Source: DASVTR01 sp033855775
Lineage (GTDB): Bacteria; Acidobacteriota; Blastocatellia; Pyrinomonadales; Pyrinomonadaceae
Assembly: GCA_033855775.1 (NCBI GenBank)
Contig: JAWVFT010000066.1
Location: forward strand, 1-52,929
Direction of reading: 5' to 3'
Length of the DNA stretch: 52,929 bases
In this document: positions 1-7,673 of the stretch, piece after piece
Numbering within the stretch: position 1 is the first letter of the stretch
How the letters are laid out: the number at the start of each line of letters is the position of its first letter
Position numbers and translations under genes: made by a program
Notes under the pieces: generated by a model
The model's database searches: none
What the model saw: the letters and a program-made list of their open reading frames with translations, nothing else
Told to the model about the DNA's origin: nothing

Positions 1-1
1 T

Positions 2-130
2 GGCCGCTTGATTCTCTCCGGCATTCTCGGCGCGCAGGCCGCGTGGGTCAGCGAACGCCTGCGCGAACTCGGCATCAACAACCCTTGCGAAGTCACAGAA
101 GACGGCGAGTGGATAGCGCTCATCGTCTAA
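2..130 (+). CDS. prmA: Ribosomal protein L11 methyltransferase, C-terminal end (partial)
   Basis: Only the last 42 codons are in the window; the gene begins upstream of it. The fragment reads GRLILSGILGAQAAWVSERL and ends in EWIALIV. This matches the end of PrmA, where the Rossmann methyltransferase fold closes with a '(L/I)SGIL..Q...V...L' strand-helix and a '(E/D)GEW.AL' strand. PrmA trimethylates ribosomal protein L11 using S-adenosylmethionine. The next gene is rsmE, and a prmA-rsmE pair is common in bacteria, which supports the call. The fragment is short, so another class I methyltransferase with the same ending cannot be fully excluded. Confidence 0.72.
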   Translation, partial: GRLILSGILGAQAAWVSERLRELGINNPCEVTEDGEWIALIV

Positions 131-142
131 GAAAAATTTCAA

Positions 143-247
143 GTTTCAGTTCGCAGGCTTCGAGCTTCAAGTTAAAAGCGTTGAGCCTTAAAACTAAATG
201 CTGAAGCTTGAAGCCTGTCTAAAACTTGAAGCTTGAAGACTGAACGC
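143..247. repeat. Heptad repeat array with inverted halves
   Basis: The gap between prmA and rsmE can be cut into consecutive 7-bp units from 143 onward (gtttcag, ttcgcag, gcttcga, gcttcaa, gttaaaa and so on), with GCTTGAA as the recurring word. Positions 154-173 and 223-242 are inverted copies matching at 18 of 20 bases, so the transcript could fold into a hairpin. No coding potential is seen. Confidence 0.7.
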
Positions 248-251
248 TTTT

Positions 252-1013
252 ATGTCTCGTCGAAGATTCTTTGCGCCGCCAGAGGCGTTCGCGCCTGAGA
301 GCGCGAGCGTGACGCTCGCGTCGGACGAGGCGCGGCATCTGCGCGACGTGCTGCGTTTGGAACGCGGGGCGGAAGTCTACGTGTTCGACGGCGCGGGGCA
401 TGAGCATCGCTGTCAGGTCGAAGAGCTTGCGCGCGGGCTGGTGAAGCTCCGCGTGTTGGAAGAGGTTGAGGCTGCGCGCTCGGAGTCGCCTCTCGATTTG
501 CGATTGGCGGTGGCGTTGTTGAAGGGCGAAAAGTTTGATTGGGTCGTGCAGAAGGCGACTGAGTTGGGCGCGATGCGCGTCGTGCCTGTGATGACGAAGC
601 AAGCGGACGTGCGGTTGCGCGATGAACAGGACGGCGCGCGGCGCGTGGCGCGCTGGCAACGCATCGCGCTCGAAGCCGCCAAGCAATCGGGGCGGGCGCG
701 CGTCCCCACCATCGCCGCGCCGCTCGGCTTCGTCTCTTTAATCGAAGCGTCATCGCGGGACGAAGAGCAGCGCATCATGTTCTCCGAACGCGAAGGAGCC
801 GCGCTGTCAGTGATGCTTGAAAAAGCTCCGGCGCGCGTGAAGGCGGCCACGGCTCTCGTCGGGCCGGAAGGCGGCTGGACGGATGAAGAGATTAAGCAAG
901 CTCAAGCCGCCTCGTGGCGCATCGTCACACTCGGCGGGCGCACGCTCCGCGCCGAAACCGCCGCCCTCGCCGCAACCACTTTGCTCCAACACGTGTGGGG
1001 CGATCTCGGATAA
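252..1013 (+). CDS. rsmE: 16S rRNA (uracil(1498)-N3)-methyltransferase RsmE
   Basis: This 253-aa protein has the usual RsmE length. It methylates N3 of U1498 in 16S rRNA with S-adenosylmethionine as donor, acting on the small subunit in the cytosol. The N-terminal PUA-like part contains HLRDVLRLERGAEVYVFDG (about residues 29-47). The C-terminal SPOUT (trefoil-knot) part carries the two SAM-binding signatures: GPEGGWT at about 204-210 and LGGRTLRAETAAL at about 227-239. The start ATG lies immediately after a heptad-repeat array. No strong Shine-Dalgarno is visible, so translation may be coupled to upstream prmA. The call is secure because both knot motifs are intact. Confidence 0.95.
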   Translation: MSRRRFFAPPEAFAPESASVTLASDEARHLRDVLRLERGAEVYVFDGAGHEHRCQVEELARGLVKLRVLEEVEAARSESPLDLRLAVALLKGEKFDWVVQKATELGAMRVVPVMTKQADVRLRDEQDGARRVARWQRIALEAAKQSGRARVPTIAAPLGFVSLIEASSRDEEQRIMFSEREGAALSVMLEKAPARVKAATALVGPEGGWTDEEIKQAQAASWRIVTLGGRTLRAETAALAATTLLQHVWGDLG

Positions 1014-1020
1014 AAAATTA

Positions 1021-1181
1021 GTCCAAAGTCTAAAGTCCAAAGTCCAAGGTCAAGGAAAGTCCAAAGTCCAAAGTTAAGAAAAGTCCAAAGCTCAAAGTCT
1101 TAGATGAGAAACAGCCCAAGGCTCAAAGCTCGTAGTCAAGAACTGTTTTTGACCTTGGACTTTGGACTTTAGACTTTGGAC
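1021..1181. repeat. AGTCCAA heptad array with a perfect 33-bp inverted repeat
   Basis: From 1020 the sequence is almost entirely AGTCCAA and near variants (AGTCTAA, GGTCAAG, AGTTAAG, AGCTCAA), with occasional 3-bp phase slips. Positions 1021-1053 and 1149-1181 are perfect reverse complements over 33 bp, with 95 bp of further degenerate heptads between them. The right arm runs into the 3' end of the minus-strand TPR gene. A 20-mer from this array (1034-1053) recurs twice at 50.4 kb. Confidence 0.85.
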
Positions 1182-1855
1182 ATGCTTTGTGTCATGGCTT
1201 GGGCGAGGCGGCGGTCGCGGGCGGTTTCAAAGTTCCATGCGGAGTCCTGGGGAGCGTCGAGGAGGGCGCGGAGTTGTTGGCGTGCGCCTTGTTCGTCGCC
1301 CGCGTCGAGGAGCAGTTGCGCGAAGTAGAGACGTGTGACGGTGTTGGATGGAGCGAGGGCGATGGCTTTTTCGAAATAGGCGCGGGCGCGAGCGTGGCCG
1401 CCGCCGAAGATGGTTGGCAGCCTTGCTTCGAGACGGGCCAGCACGCGCAACGGCCCGGCGGCGTGATAGCCGGGATTAAGCGCGACGGCTTGGCGCAAAT
1501 GGCTGCGCGCTCTGCGTGCGCGGCGAAACGCGCTCAAAGGTTTTTCCAGCGCGGCCAGTAACGCCAGATTGACGCCGAGCCAGAAATGACCTTCGACGCG
1601 CGACGGCCCGGCGCGAGCCGCGCGTTCGCAGATTTTGACGGCGCGTTCGTGAAAGCCGCGAGCCTCGCTTTCGTCTCCCGCTTCCTGTCCGAGAAAGAAA
1701 AGGGCGCGGCCCAATCGCCATGCGAGTTCGTAGTCAAACTCGCGGGCCAGCGCGGCATCGAGCGCCTCAACGCTCAAGCGCACGCTCTGCTCTTCGGCTC
1801 GCGCGGCATAGAGCGCGTCAGCGCGTTCGATTGTTTCCTGCGCGTAGATTGTCAT
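1169..1855 (-). CDS. TPR-containing protein (TatT-like)
   Basis: A 228-aa protein from the chosen start, an ATG opening MTIYAQETIERADALYAARA. An in-frame ATG at 1927 would add 24 residues, but that extension is Arg-rich and looks unlike family N-termini. Tetratricopeptide-type helices fill the chain (for example WRLGRALFFLGQEA and GHFWLGVNLALLAALEKPL). They are followed by IFGGGHARARAYFEKAIALA, typical of the TRAP-transporter T-component/TatT-like TPR proteins. No signal peptide is seen from this start. No TRAP transporter genes lie nearby, so the role is probably general protein-protein interaction. The last codons (Met-Ser-Lys-Val-stop) lie inside the right arm of the heptad repeat, so the native C-terminus appears to have been set by repeat insertion. 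Divergent from the next gene. Confidence 0.7.
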   Translation of the reverse strand: MTIYAQETIERADALYAARAEEQSVRLSVEALDAALAREFDYELAWRLGRALFFLGQEAGDESEARGFHERAVKICERAARAGPSRVEGHFWLGVNLALLAALEKPLSAFRRARRARSHLRQAVALNPGYHAAGPLRVLARLEARLPTIFGGGHARARAYFEKAIALAPSNTVTRLYFAQLLLDAGDEQGARQQLRALLDAPQDSAWNFETARDRRLAQAMTQSMSKV

Positions 1856-2037
1856 CTTTAACTCAAGCGTCGCGCCGCCGCTCGAAAAGCTTTGACGAAG
1901 CGGCTCGCGCAGGCGCAGAATACGCATGAGGAAGCGCCGCGCACAAGGCGTTGTGGAGCCGTAGTCGGCTCGAACCAGCGCAGCAGCGCGAAGCCTTTGA
2001 GCCCTGGGCGGCCACGATAATAAGGAGCGATGAACTG

Positions 2038-2313
2038 ATGGCTGTGACGAAAGAGGATGCCGTGAAGAAGGCGCGGGCCGATTTGGCGACGCGCTTAGGC
2101 GTCTCCGAACATGAGATTGAAGCGGGCGAAATAGAGGAGACGGAGTTTCCAGACCTCGCGCTCGGCGCGCCCGTCGAAGACGAGATGAGCGGGCAGATGA
2201 TGACCAAAGGCTGGCGCATACGCCTGCGCGCCAAAGGCGGCGAGCATGAGTATCGCGCCAACAAAGATCAGGTTCGGCTCTACAATTACGAGGGCGATAA
2301 TTACCGTATCTAA
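2038..2313 (+). CDS. Small conserved hypothetical protein (91 aa)
   Basis: The ATG is preceded by an AAGGAG Shine-Dalgarno 10 bases upstream, which decides the start over an upstream in-frame codon at 1951. The protein is acidic and soluble. An N-terminal helix (KEDAVKKARADLATRLGVS) is followed by a short beta-rich part with FPDLALGAPV, then GWRIRLRAKGGEHEYRANKD. Small proteins with this layout, a helix followed by 'W/FPD..LG.P' and a strand ending in 'Y.YRA', are found in several phyla without a known function, often annotated as hypothetical. No catalytic residues or metal ligands can be pointed to. Its neighbours (TPR protein, secreted protease) give no functional link. Confidence 0.75.
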   Translation: MAVTKEDAVKKARADLATRLGVSEHEIEAGEIEETEFPDLALGAPVEDEMSGQMMTKGWRIRLRAKGGEHEYRANKDQVRLYNYEGDNYRI

Positions 2314-2415
2314 AAAATCTGGAATCGAGAGTCCGTCGTTTAAATTCGTGAAGATAGTTTGCTGGCTTCGGACTCTGACGCTTTCAGGCTTCGTGCTTTG
2401 AATTGAGGTGAAGTA

Positions 2416-3867
2416 ATGAACCGACAAAACTTTTTCGGACATCTGGCCTTGGCCCTGACGCTCGTCGCGCTGGCGGCGTTTGCAGGGCAGGTGCGACGCT
2501 GGCGCAACTACGAGATGAACAACTCTCAGTCGTCTTCGAAACTCGGCGGGCGCGGCGGCGACATGCGACTGCGCGACGATTACAAGGCCAAGCCGCGAGC
2601 GAAGGCCGAGGTTATCGTGCGCTTTCGCCAGAGCACGCCGCTCTCCAGGATTAGAGAGATTGCCGCGAGCTTGAACGACCGCTTTGAAGACAAGTTTGAG
2701 AACGTCGGCAACATGGCCGTCATCGAAGATGAAGACGGCTCCGACGCGCAGACGGTCGCCAACCAGTACAGCGCGCTCGACGAAGTTCTGTCCGCCGAGC
2801 CGAACGCAGAGATTAGCCTTGAGCCGGACATTCGGATGCGCGCGCCTTCGTCAAGCGCTCCCGGCTACCCGGACGCCGTGCTGCCGTTCAAGTCGTCCAA
2901 CGACCCGAAGCTCACAGAGCAATGGTCGCTCAACAACGAAGGGCAACGCGGCGGCACGAACAAGGCTGACATCCGCGCCTTTAGCGCTTGGGCCAGAACG
3001 ACGGGCAGCGACCGCGTTGTCGTCGCCGTCATCGACAGCGGCGTTGACTACACGCACAGCGACCTCGTTAACAACATCTGGGTGCGCCCCGCCAAGATTG
3101 CTCCCTACACGGATGACGAACTCGGCACGATTGACGATGTGCATGGCTACAACGCCGTGGACAACAGCGGCGACCCGATGGACGACAACGGCCACGGCAC
3201 ACACTGCGCGGGCATCATCGGCGCAGAGGGCGACAACAACGAAGGCATCGCGGGCATCAACTGGCAAGTCGAGATTATGCCTTTGAAGTTTATCGCGTCG
3301 AACGGCTCCGGCACGACGAAGGATGCCATTGAAGCCATCAACTACGTGATAGACCGCAAGCGCGCGGGTGTCAACGTTCGCATCATCAGCGCGAGTTGGG
3401 GTTCGACCGCGAAGTCGAGCGCGCTCGGCGAGGCCATCAAGCGCGCGGGCGACGAGGGCATTCTCTTCATCGCCGCCAGCGGCAACAGCAGCGCCGATTC
3501 CGACAAGATGCCGCACTTCCCCGCCGGCTATGATTTGCCGAACGTCATCAGCGTCGCCGCGCTCGACCGCAGCGACCGTCTGGCTTCGTTCTCCAACTAC
3601 GGAGCGAAGAGCGTCCACATCGCCGCGCCCGGCGTGGAAATCCTGAGCACTTGGCTCGGCAATCAGTATGAGGAACATTCTGGGACTTCGATGGCGACGC
3701 CGGAGGTGGCGGGCGTGGCCGCGCTCGTGCTCTCGCTTGAGCCGAAGCTCTCGGTCGCCCAACTGCGCGAGCGGCTGCTCTCATCGGTTGATAAACTGGA
3801 GACACTGAAAGGCAAAGTTTCAACGGGCGGGCGTCTTAACGCGGCGCGCGCCGTTGGAGCGGAATAA
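2416..3867 (+). CDS. Secreted S8 family (subtilisin-like) serine protease
   Basis: A 483-aa exported endopeptidase. A signal peptide or anchor covers about residues 8-25 (LALALTLVALAAFAG). A propeptide of inhibitor I9 type follows (about 63-140, with AEVIVRFRQSTPLSRIREIA). The catalytic domain carries the full triad: Asp207 in VVAVIDSGVDYTHSDL, His260 in DDNGHGTHCAGIIG and Ser425 in HSGTSMATPEVAGVAAL. Asn357 (AASGN) is the oxyanion-hole residue. The chain ends soon after the catalytic domain, so there is no C-terminal sorting or pre-peptidase domain. SD: GAGGTGAA just upstream of ATG. It is probably monocistronic, since a strong terminator hairpin follows at 3899-3943. The likely job is extracellular or periplasmic protein degradation; the specific substrate cannot be told. 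Confidence 0.95.
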   Translation: MNRQNFFGHLALALTLVALAAFAGQVRRWRNYEMNNSQSSSKLGGRGGDMRLRDDYKAKPRAKAEVIVRFRQSTPLSRIREIAASLNDRFEDKFENVGNMAVIEDEDGSDAQTVANQYSALDEVLSAEPNAEISLEPDIRMRAPSSSAPGYPDAVLPFKSSNDPKLTEQWSLNNEGQRGGTNKADIRAFSAWARTTGSDRVVVAVIDSGVDYTHSDLVNNIWVRPAKIAPYTDDELGTIDDVHGYNAVDNSGDPMDDNGHGTHCAGIIGAEGDNNEGIAGINWQVEIMPLKFIASNGSGTTKDAIEAINYVIDRKRAGVNVRIISASWGSTAKSSALGEAIKRAGDEGILFIAASGNSSADSDKMPHFPAGYDLPNVISVAALDRSDRLASFSNYGAKSVHIAAPGVEILSTWLGNQYEEHSGTSMATPEVAGVAALVLSLEPKLSVAQLRERLLSSVDKLETLKGKVSTGGRLNAARAVGAE

Positions 3868-3898
3868 TCCCCCGCCGCCCACTCTGGCGCGCTGCGCT

Positions 3899-3943
3899 CC
3901 GAAAAGCCTTCTCTACTTCAAACGAGTGGAGAAGGCTTTTCGG
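3899..3943 (+). terminator. Rho-independent terminator after the protease gene
   Basis: A perfect 15-bp stem (CCGAAAAGCCTTCTC at 3899-3913 paired with 3929-3943) with a 15-nt loop, ending in a T-run within the stem's 3' arm. It sits 31 bp after the protease stop codon. Confidence 0.8.
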
Positions 3944-4066
3944 CGTTCAGACTACGCCGGGGCGTGTCGCGTCGCTTGCGCGGCGCGTGTGAATATGTGA
4001 TTATCCTTAGTTTGAGAGAGCACCCGTTTAATTCGTCATACATGGTCTTTTTAGGAGAGCACGAGA

Positions 4067-4810
4067 GTGAAAGCGGAATTAGAGCAGTTGATCGCTTTGC
4101 AGAACACGGACACCAACATACGCAGGCTACAGGCAGACATCCAGGCTATTCCACAAAGGCGCGCTGAGATCGAAAAAGAGTTCGACCAGCGCGCCTTTGA
4201 AATTCGTTCCATCGAAACGCGACGCGACACGGCGCGCTCGGAGCGCACGCGCCTCGACACGGAGTTGGCCGAGCAACGCGCCAAGGCCGAGCGCGCCGAC
4301 CGCAACCTGATGTCGTCGAAGAACGAGCACGAGTATACGGCGGCCATCCGCGAGGCCGACGCCGCGCGCAAGGCCGCCTCGCAGCTTGAGACGCAGATTC
4401 TCGAACAGATGGAAATTCTCGAACAGGCTGAGGGACAGTTGCAGGAACGCGCGCCCGAAGTCGAACGCCTGCGCGGCGAGATGGAAACGCGCCTCGCGGA
4501 GTTTGAAGAGCAGACGAAGCGGCAGGAAGTCGAACTCGTCGCTGCTCGTCAAGAGCGCGAACGATTGCTGCTCACGCTGCCCAAGCCGATGAGCACGCTC
4601 TACAATCGCATCAGCGCGCGCATCCGCGACGGCATCGCCGTGGCCGAAGCCCGCAACGGCTCATGCACCGCCTGCTTCATGTCGCTGCGCCCGCAGATGA
4701 TGGCCGAAGTCAGGCGCGGCGACGACATCATCACCTGCGATAATTGCAATCGCATTCTCTACTACGTCCCGGCGGAATCGGCGCAGCACAAAGCCCCGGC
4801 AGCCGTCTAG
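4067..4810 (+). CDS. Coiled-coil protein with C4 zinc ribbon (zf-RING_7 / CT398-like)
   Basis: 247 aa, starting at GTG with an AGGAGAG Shine-Dalgarno 7 bases upstream. Residues 1 to about 170 are an almost unbroken alpha-helical coiled coil rich in Glu, Arg and Gln (for example LQADIQAIPQRRAEIEKEFD). The C-terminal part holds a four-cysteine zinc ribbon, CTACFMSLRPQ followed by ITCDNCNRILYY. This is the layout of the CT398/zf-RING_7 family (PF02591), some members of which bind nucleic acid or act as secretion or flagellar accessory proteins. No flagellar or secretion genes are in the window, so the partner is unknown. Followed by a strong terminator at 4847-4886. Confidence 0.9.
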   Translation: MKAELEQLIALQNTDTNIRRLQADIQAIPQRRAEIEKEFDQRAFEIRSIETRRDTARSERTRLDTELAEQRAKAERADRNLMSSKNEHEYTAAIREADAARKAASQLETQILEQMEILEQAEGQLQERAPEVERLRGEMETRLAEFEEQTKRQEVELVAARQERERLLLTLPKPMSTLYNRISARIRDGIAVAEARNGSCTACFMSLRPQMMAEVRRGDDIITCDNCNRILYYVPAESAQHKAPAAV

Positions 4811-4846
4811 TCAAGGGAAAGCAGAAGTCAGCGGCCAGAATCCTGA

Positions 4847-4886
4847 AGCCAACATCAACGGCGTCCACGCGCCGTTGATGTTGGCT
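4847..4886 (+). terminator. Rho-independent terminator after the zinc-ribbon gene
   Basis: A perfect 17-bp stem (4847-4863 with 4870-4886) and a 6-nt loop (TCCACG), followed by the T-rich stretch CTCTTTTCTTCT. It separates the zinc-ribbon gene from galE. Confidence 0.9.
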
Positions 4887-4967
4887 CTCTTTTCTTCTGG
4901 CATCCGGCGGCTGCTTTCCGGTATGCTGGCGGCGCGCTTTTCAAACTCTCAAGCTGAAAGATAAAAG

Positions 4968-5963
4968 ATGATGCGTGTGCTGGTCACGGGTGGAGCGGGC
5001 TACATCGGAAGCGTGGTGGCCGAGCAGTTGATTGCCGGCGGTCATCAAGTGGTCGTCTACGATAGTCTCTACAAAGGACACCGCGCGGCCATCGCGCCGG
5101 AGGCGAAGTTTGTCGAAGCCGATTTGATGGACGGCGCGACCTTGCGCGGCGCGCTCGCAGAGAACGAGATTGAAGCCGTGATTCACATGGCGGCGGATTC
5201 GCTGGTCGGCGAATCGGTCGAGAATCCGGCGAAGTATTATCGCAACAACGTTGTGGCCGGACTCGTCCTGCTCGACGCGATGCGCGACGCGGGTGTCCGT
5301 CGTCTCGTCTTCTCTTCGACGGCTGCGACGTATGGCGAGCCGGAAAAGCAGCCCATCGAAGAGACAGATGCGACCGTTCCCTCCAATCCTTACGGGCAGA
5401 CCAAGCTTGCTTTCGAGCACGCGCTGAAGTGGCACGACGTGGCTTACAAGATTCGCTACGCCAGCCTGCGTTACTTCAACGCCGCCGGAGCGACCGCGCG
5501 TTGCGGCGAGTCGCACGACCCGGAAACACATCTGATTCCCATCATCTTGCAGGCCGCAACAGGCAAGCGCGCGGCGGTCGAAATCTACGGCGACGATTAC
5601 CCGACGCGCGACGGCACCTGCGTGCGCGATTACATACACGTCGTTGACCTGGCGCGCGCGCACATCATGGCTCTGGATGTTCTGGATGAAGGCAGCCGGA
5701 TTTATAACCTGGGCTGCGGCGGTCAGGGCTACACCGTGCGCGAGGTGATTGAGACGGCGCGCGCCGTGACGGGCCGGGACATTCCCGTTCGCGTCGGCGC
5801 GCGGCGCGCGGGCGACCCGGCCACGCTCGTCGCCAGTTCCGAGCGCATCCGGCGCGAACTGGGTTGGCAGCCCGCCATGCAGGACTTGCGCCTCATCATC
5901 GAATCCGCATGGGCTTGGATGCAGGCGCATCCGAATGGATACGAGGAAGGGGTTAGGGGTTAG
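4968..5963 (+). CDS. galE: UDP-glucose 4-epimerase
   Basis: A 331-aa cytosolic short-chain dehydrogenase/reductase that interconverts UDP-glucose and UDP-galactose with bound NAD. The glycine-rich NAD site is VTGGAGYIGS at residues 6-15. The catalytic residues are Ser117 (FSSTAATYGEP) with Tyr142 and Lys146 (PYGQTK). RYFNAAGA and RDGTCVRDYIHVVDLA are the family's substrate-side signatures. Length is typical. The final four residues (Gly-Val-Arg-Gly) and the stop codon are encoded by GGGGTTA heptads, so the original C-terminus was probably replaced or trimmed by repeat invasion without harming the fold. It could supply UDP-sugars for envelope polysaccharides; a direct link with the glucan synthase downstream is not shown. 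Confidence 0.95.
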   Translation: MMRVLVTGGAGYIGSVVAEQLIAGGHQVVVYDSLYKGHRAAIAPEAKFVEADLMDGATLRGALAENEIEAVIHMAADSLVGESVENPAKYYRNNVVAGLVLLDAMRDAGVRRLVFSSTAATYGEPEKQPIEETDATVPSNPYGQTKLAFEHALKWHDVAYKIRYASLRYFNAAGATARCGESHDPETHLIPIILQAATGKRAAVEIYGDDYPTRDGTCVRDYIHVVDLARAHIMALDVLDEGSRIYNLGCGGQGYTVREVIETARAVTGRDIPVRVGARRAGDPATLVASSERIRRELGWQPAMQDLRLIIESAWAWMQAHPNGYEEGVRG

Positions 5964-5976
5964 GGGTTGGGGAAAG
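5949..5976. repeat. GGGGTTA heptads, with an inverted partner at 6144-6156
   Basis: Two exact GGGGTTA units, then GGGGTTG and GGGAAAG, at the galE stop codon. Positions 5963-5975 are the perfect reverse complement of 6144-6156 (13 bp). The rest of the 328-bp gap to the next gene (5964-6291) holds no credible ORF. A possible -10 (CATAAT near 6243) is the only other signal noticed there. Confidence 0.75.
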
Positions 5977-6291
5977 ACGGTTAAAGCAGGCGCGGCGTGT
6001 GGCTCAGCTTTCAGCACGCAACATCTGTTTGCATCTTTCAAAGCTTCAGTCTCTACGGTCTTTCAGTTTTCGTTTCCCTCAATAGTTTCTTCGCCGCGCA
6101 CGCTCTGTTATTCTTAGCACGTAACGCCCCGGCTCTTTCATAGTTTCCCCAACCCCTTTTCCTGTGGCCTAAAGTTTGAGTGTCATCTCTGAAAGGTCAC
6201 GAAGGCGAGACGTTTTCGAACAGTTATCGGCAAAATACTTGGGCATAATGTCCGCAAATCGAGTCGGACAATCTTTGGGGGAGATAATGCG

Positions 6292-7092
6292 ATGGCAGAA
6301 TCAATAGCGGCAGCAATGCAGGACGCAGGCATTGAGAAGACGGCTGACATGACGGGCAGCGCGGGCAACGACGCGAATGTGAACGTCGGCGAGACGGAGC
6401 GTTGGGCTTCGGCCATCGGCGGCGGCGCGCTGGCTGTCTACGGCATCACGCGGCTAGTGCAGGGCAACTGGCTTGGGGCCGTGTTGGGGTTGGTCGGCGG
6501 CGGCCTGATTTATCGCGGCGCGACCGGCCACTGCGACCTCTACCACTCGCTCGGCATCAACACCGCCGAAGGGTCGCACAATCCGAACGTCAGCGTTGCG
6601 GCTGGTCGCGGCGTTAAGGTTGAAAAGAGCGTGACGGTCAACAAGTCGCCGGAGGAGTTGTATCGCTTCTGGCGCAACTTCGAGAACCTGCCGCGCTTTA
6701 TGGATCATCTGGAATCCGTGCGCGTCGAAGGCGAAGGCCGCTCGCATTGGGTGGCGAAAGCTCCCGCTGGCACGACCGTCGAATGGGACGCCGAAATCTA
6801 TAACGAGAAAGAGAACGAGTTGATTGCATGGCGTTCGCTCGAAGGCGCGGACGTTGACAACGCAGGCAGCGTGCGCTTCGAAGGCGACGCGGAAGGACGC
6901 AGCACAATCGTTCGCGTCGCGCTCAAGTATGACCCGCCGGGCGGCGTCATCGGGGCGACCTTCGCCAAGCTCTTCGGCGAAGAGCCGTCGCAGCAAATCG
7001 AAGAAGACCTGCGCCGCTTCAAACAAGTGATGGAAGCGGGCGAGCCGCCGACGACCGAAGGCCAATCTTCAGGACGCAGCGCGTCCGCTTAA
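6292..7092 (+). CDS. Membrane protein with YgaP-like transmembrane domain and SRPBCC domain
   Basis: 266 aa, with a GGGGGAG Shine-Dalgarno 6-10 bases before ATG. The N-terminal half has a YgaP-like (DUF2892) two-helix membrane segment (about 40-75, with VYGITRLVQGNWLGAVLGLV). Residues 108-245 form an SRPBCC/polyketide-cyclase-like pocket domain (START fold), recognisable from VEKSVTVNKSPEELYRFWRN, ENLPRFMDHLESVRV and WRSLEGADVDNAGSVRFE. The combination is common in soil bacteria (COG5637 type) and usually uncharacterised. It is often found near general-stress genes. A lipid- or hydrophobic-ligand-binding role at the inner membrane is inferred from the fold only. Probably co-transcribed with the 55-aa acidic protein that follows. 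Confidence 0.85.
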   Translation: MAESIAAAMQDAGIEKTADMTGSAGNDANVNVGETERWASAIGGGALAVYGITRLVQGNWLGAVLGLVGGGLIYRGATGHCDLYHSLGINTAEGSHNPNVSVAAGRGVKVEKSVTVNKSPEELYRFWRNFENLPRFMDHLESVRVEGEGRSHWVAKAPAGTTVEWDAEIYNEKENELIAWRSLEGADVDNAGSVRFEGDAEGRSTIVRVALKYDPPGGVIGATFAKLFGEEPSQQIEEDLRRFKQVMEAGEPPTTEGQSSGRSASA

Positions 7093-7126
7093 AAAGCGCG
7101 CTAAACCAAGAGAGAAGGAAACCTTG

Positions 7127-7294
7127 ATGACGGAAGAGAACGAGGGCGAGAAAGAAACGGGTGGACGGAAGGATTCTTCAGCCGCCGCCAGCGGGCCGAG
7201 CGAGTCCGGCGACCCGGGCCGCACGCCCGGATCCGCCGAGGGCGAAAGAGAAACAATAGAGGAAGACCTGCGAGATAAAGTCGGCGAAGAATAG
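7127..7294 (+). CDS. Small acidic, disordered protein (55 aa)
   Basis: An ORF with a good Shine-Dalgarno (GAAGGA, 8 bases before ATG) and a clear stop, 34 bp after the SRPBCC gene. The product is Glu/Gly/Ser-rich with almost no hydrophobic residues until the end (ETIEEDLRDKVGEE). It is therefore predicted to be disordered and strongly acidic. Small hydrophilic proteins of this kind are often stress-induced in soil bacteria, but no family can be named. Its position between a stress-type membrane protein and a terminator (7385-7437) makes co-expression with the upstream gene likely. Codon use is like that of its neighbours. Confidence 0.6.
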   Translation: MTEENEGEKETGGRKDSSAAASGPSESGDPGRTPGSAEGERETIEEDLRDKVGEE

Positions 7295-7384
7295 CGCGGC
7301 GCGCGGCGGGCCGTTAGACGCTGCCGAAGCGAAGCGCGTCGCTAAGGCAAGCGAACAAGTTCCCGCCGCAACGCAAGGGCAAGT

Positions 7385-7437
7385 AGAAGACAGAAGGCGC
7401 ACAGCCTCAAAGTGTAACTGTGCGTCTTCTGTCTTCT
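7385..7437 (+). terminator. Rho-independent terminator
   Basis: A 20-bp stem with one mismatch (7385-7404 with 7418-7437) and a 13-nt loop, followed by AATTTTGT. It closes the SRPBCC/acidic-protein transcription unit. The 379-bp stretch 7295-7673 otherwise contains only a candidate promoter. Confidence 0.85.
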
Positions 7438-7563
7438 AATTTTGTGGTCGGTCGCGCATGGCTTCCCGGCTGCGCTCGATGCGCGACGGAGGCAGCTTGG
7501 CGGCGCCTTGTCAATGAAGATTGATTGAGAATTTGATTAAGGGGGCGCGCGGTATTAGGATAG

Positions 7564-7590
7564 TTGACAGACAAACACTGCGCATAAAAT
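7564..7590 (+). promoter_or_regulatory. Candidate sigma70-type promoter for the FAD-Rieske gene
   Basis: A perfect -35 box TTGACA (7564-7569) is followed 15 bp later by TAAAAT (7585-7590). The spacing is short for a sigma70 promoter. It lies 84 bp upstream of the chosen start codon at 7674. Prediction from sequence only. Confidence 0.35.
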
Positions 7591-7673
7591 TATCAGCGAG
7601 AGACTCCGGGCAAGTCCGCTTTGTTTCCCGCGGCAGAGTTCGACCGGCAAACGAGAAAGGGAGGAACAAGGCG

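Noticed and set aside
2851..3762. 303-codon minus-strand ORF across the protease
   Set aside because: Shadow of the subtilisin gene, whose catalytic triad lies in the plus frame.
4941..6041. 366-codon minus-strand ORF across galE
   Set aside because: Antisense to a complete epimerase; no domain recognised.
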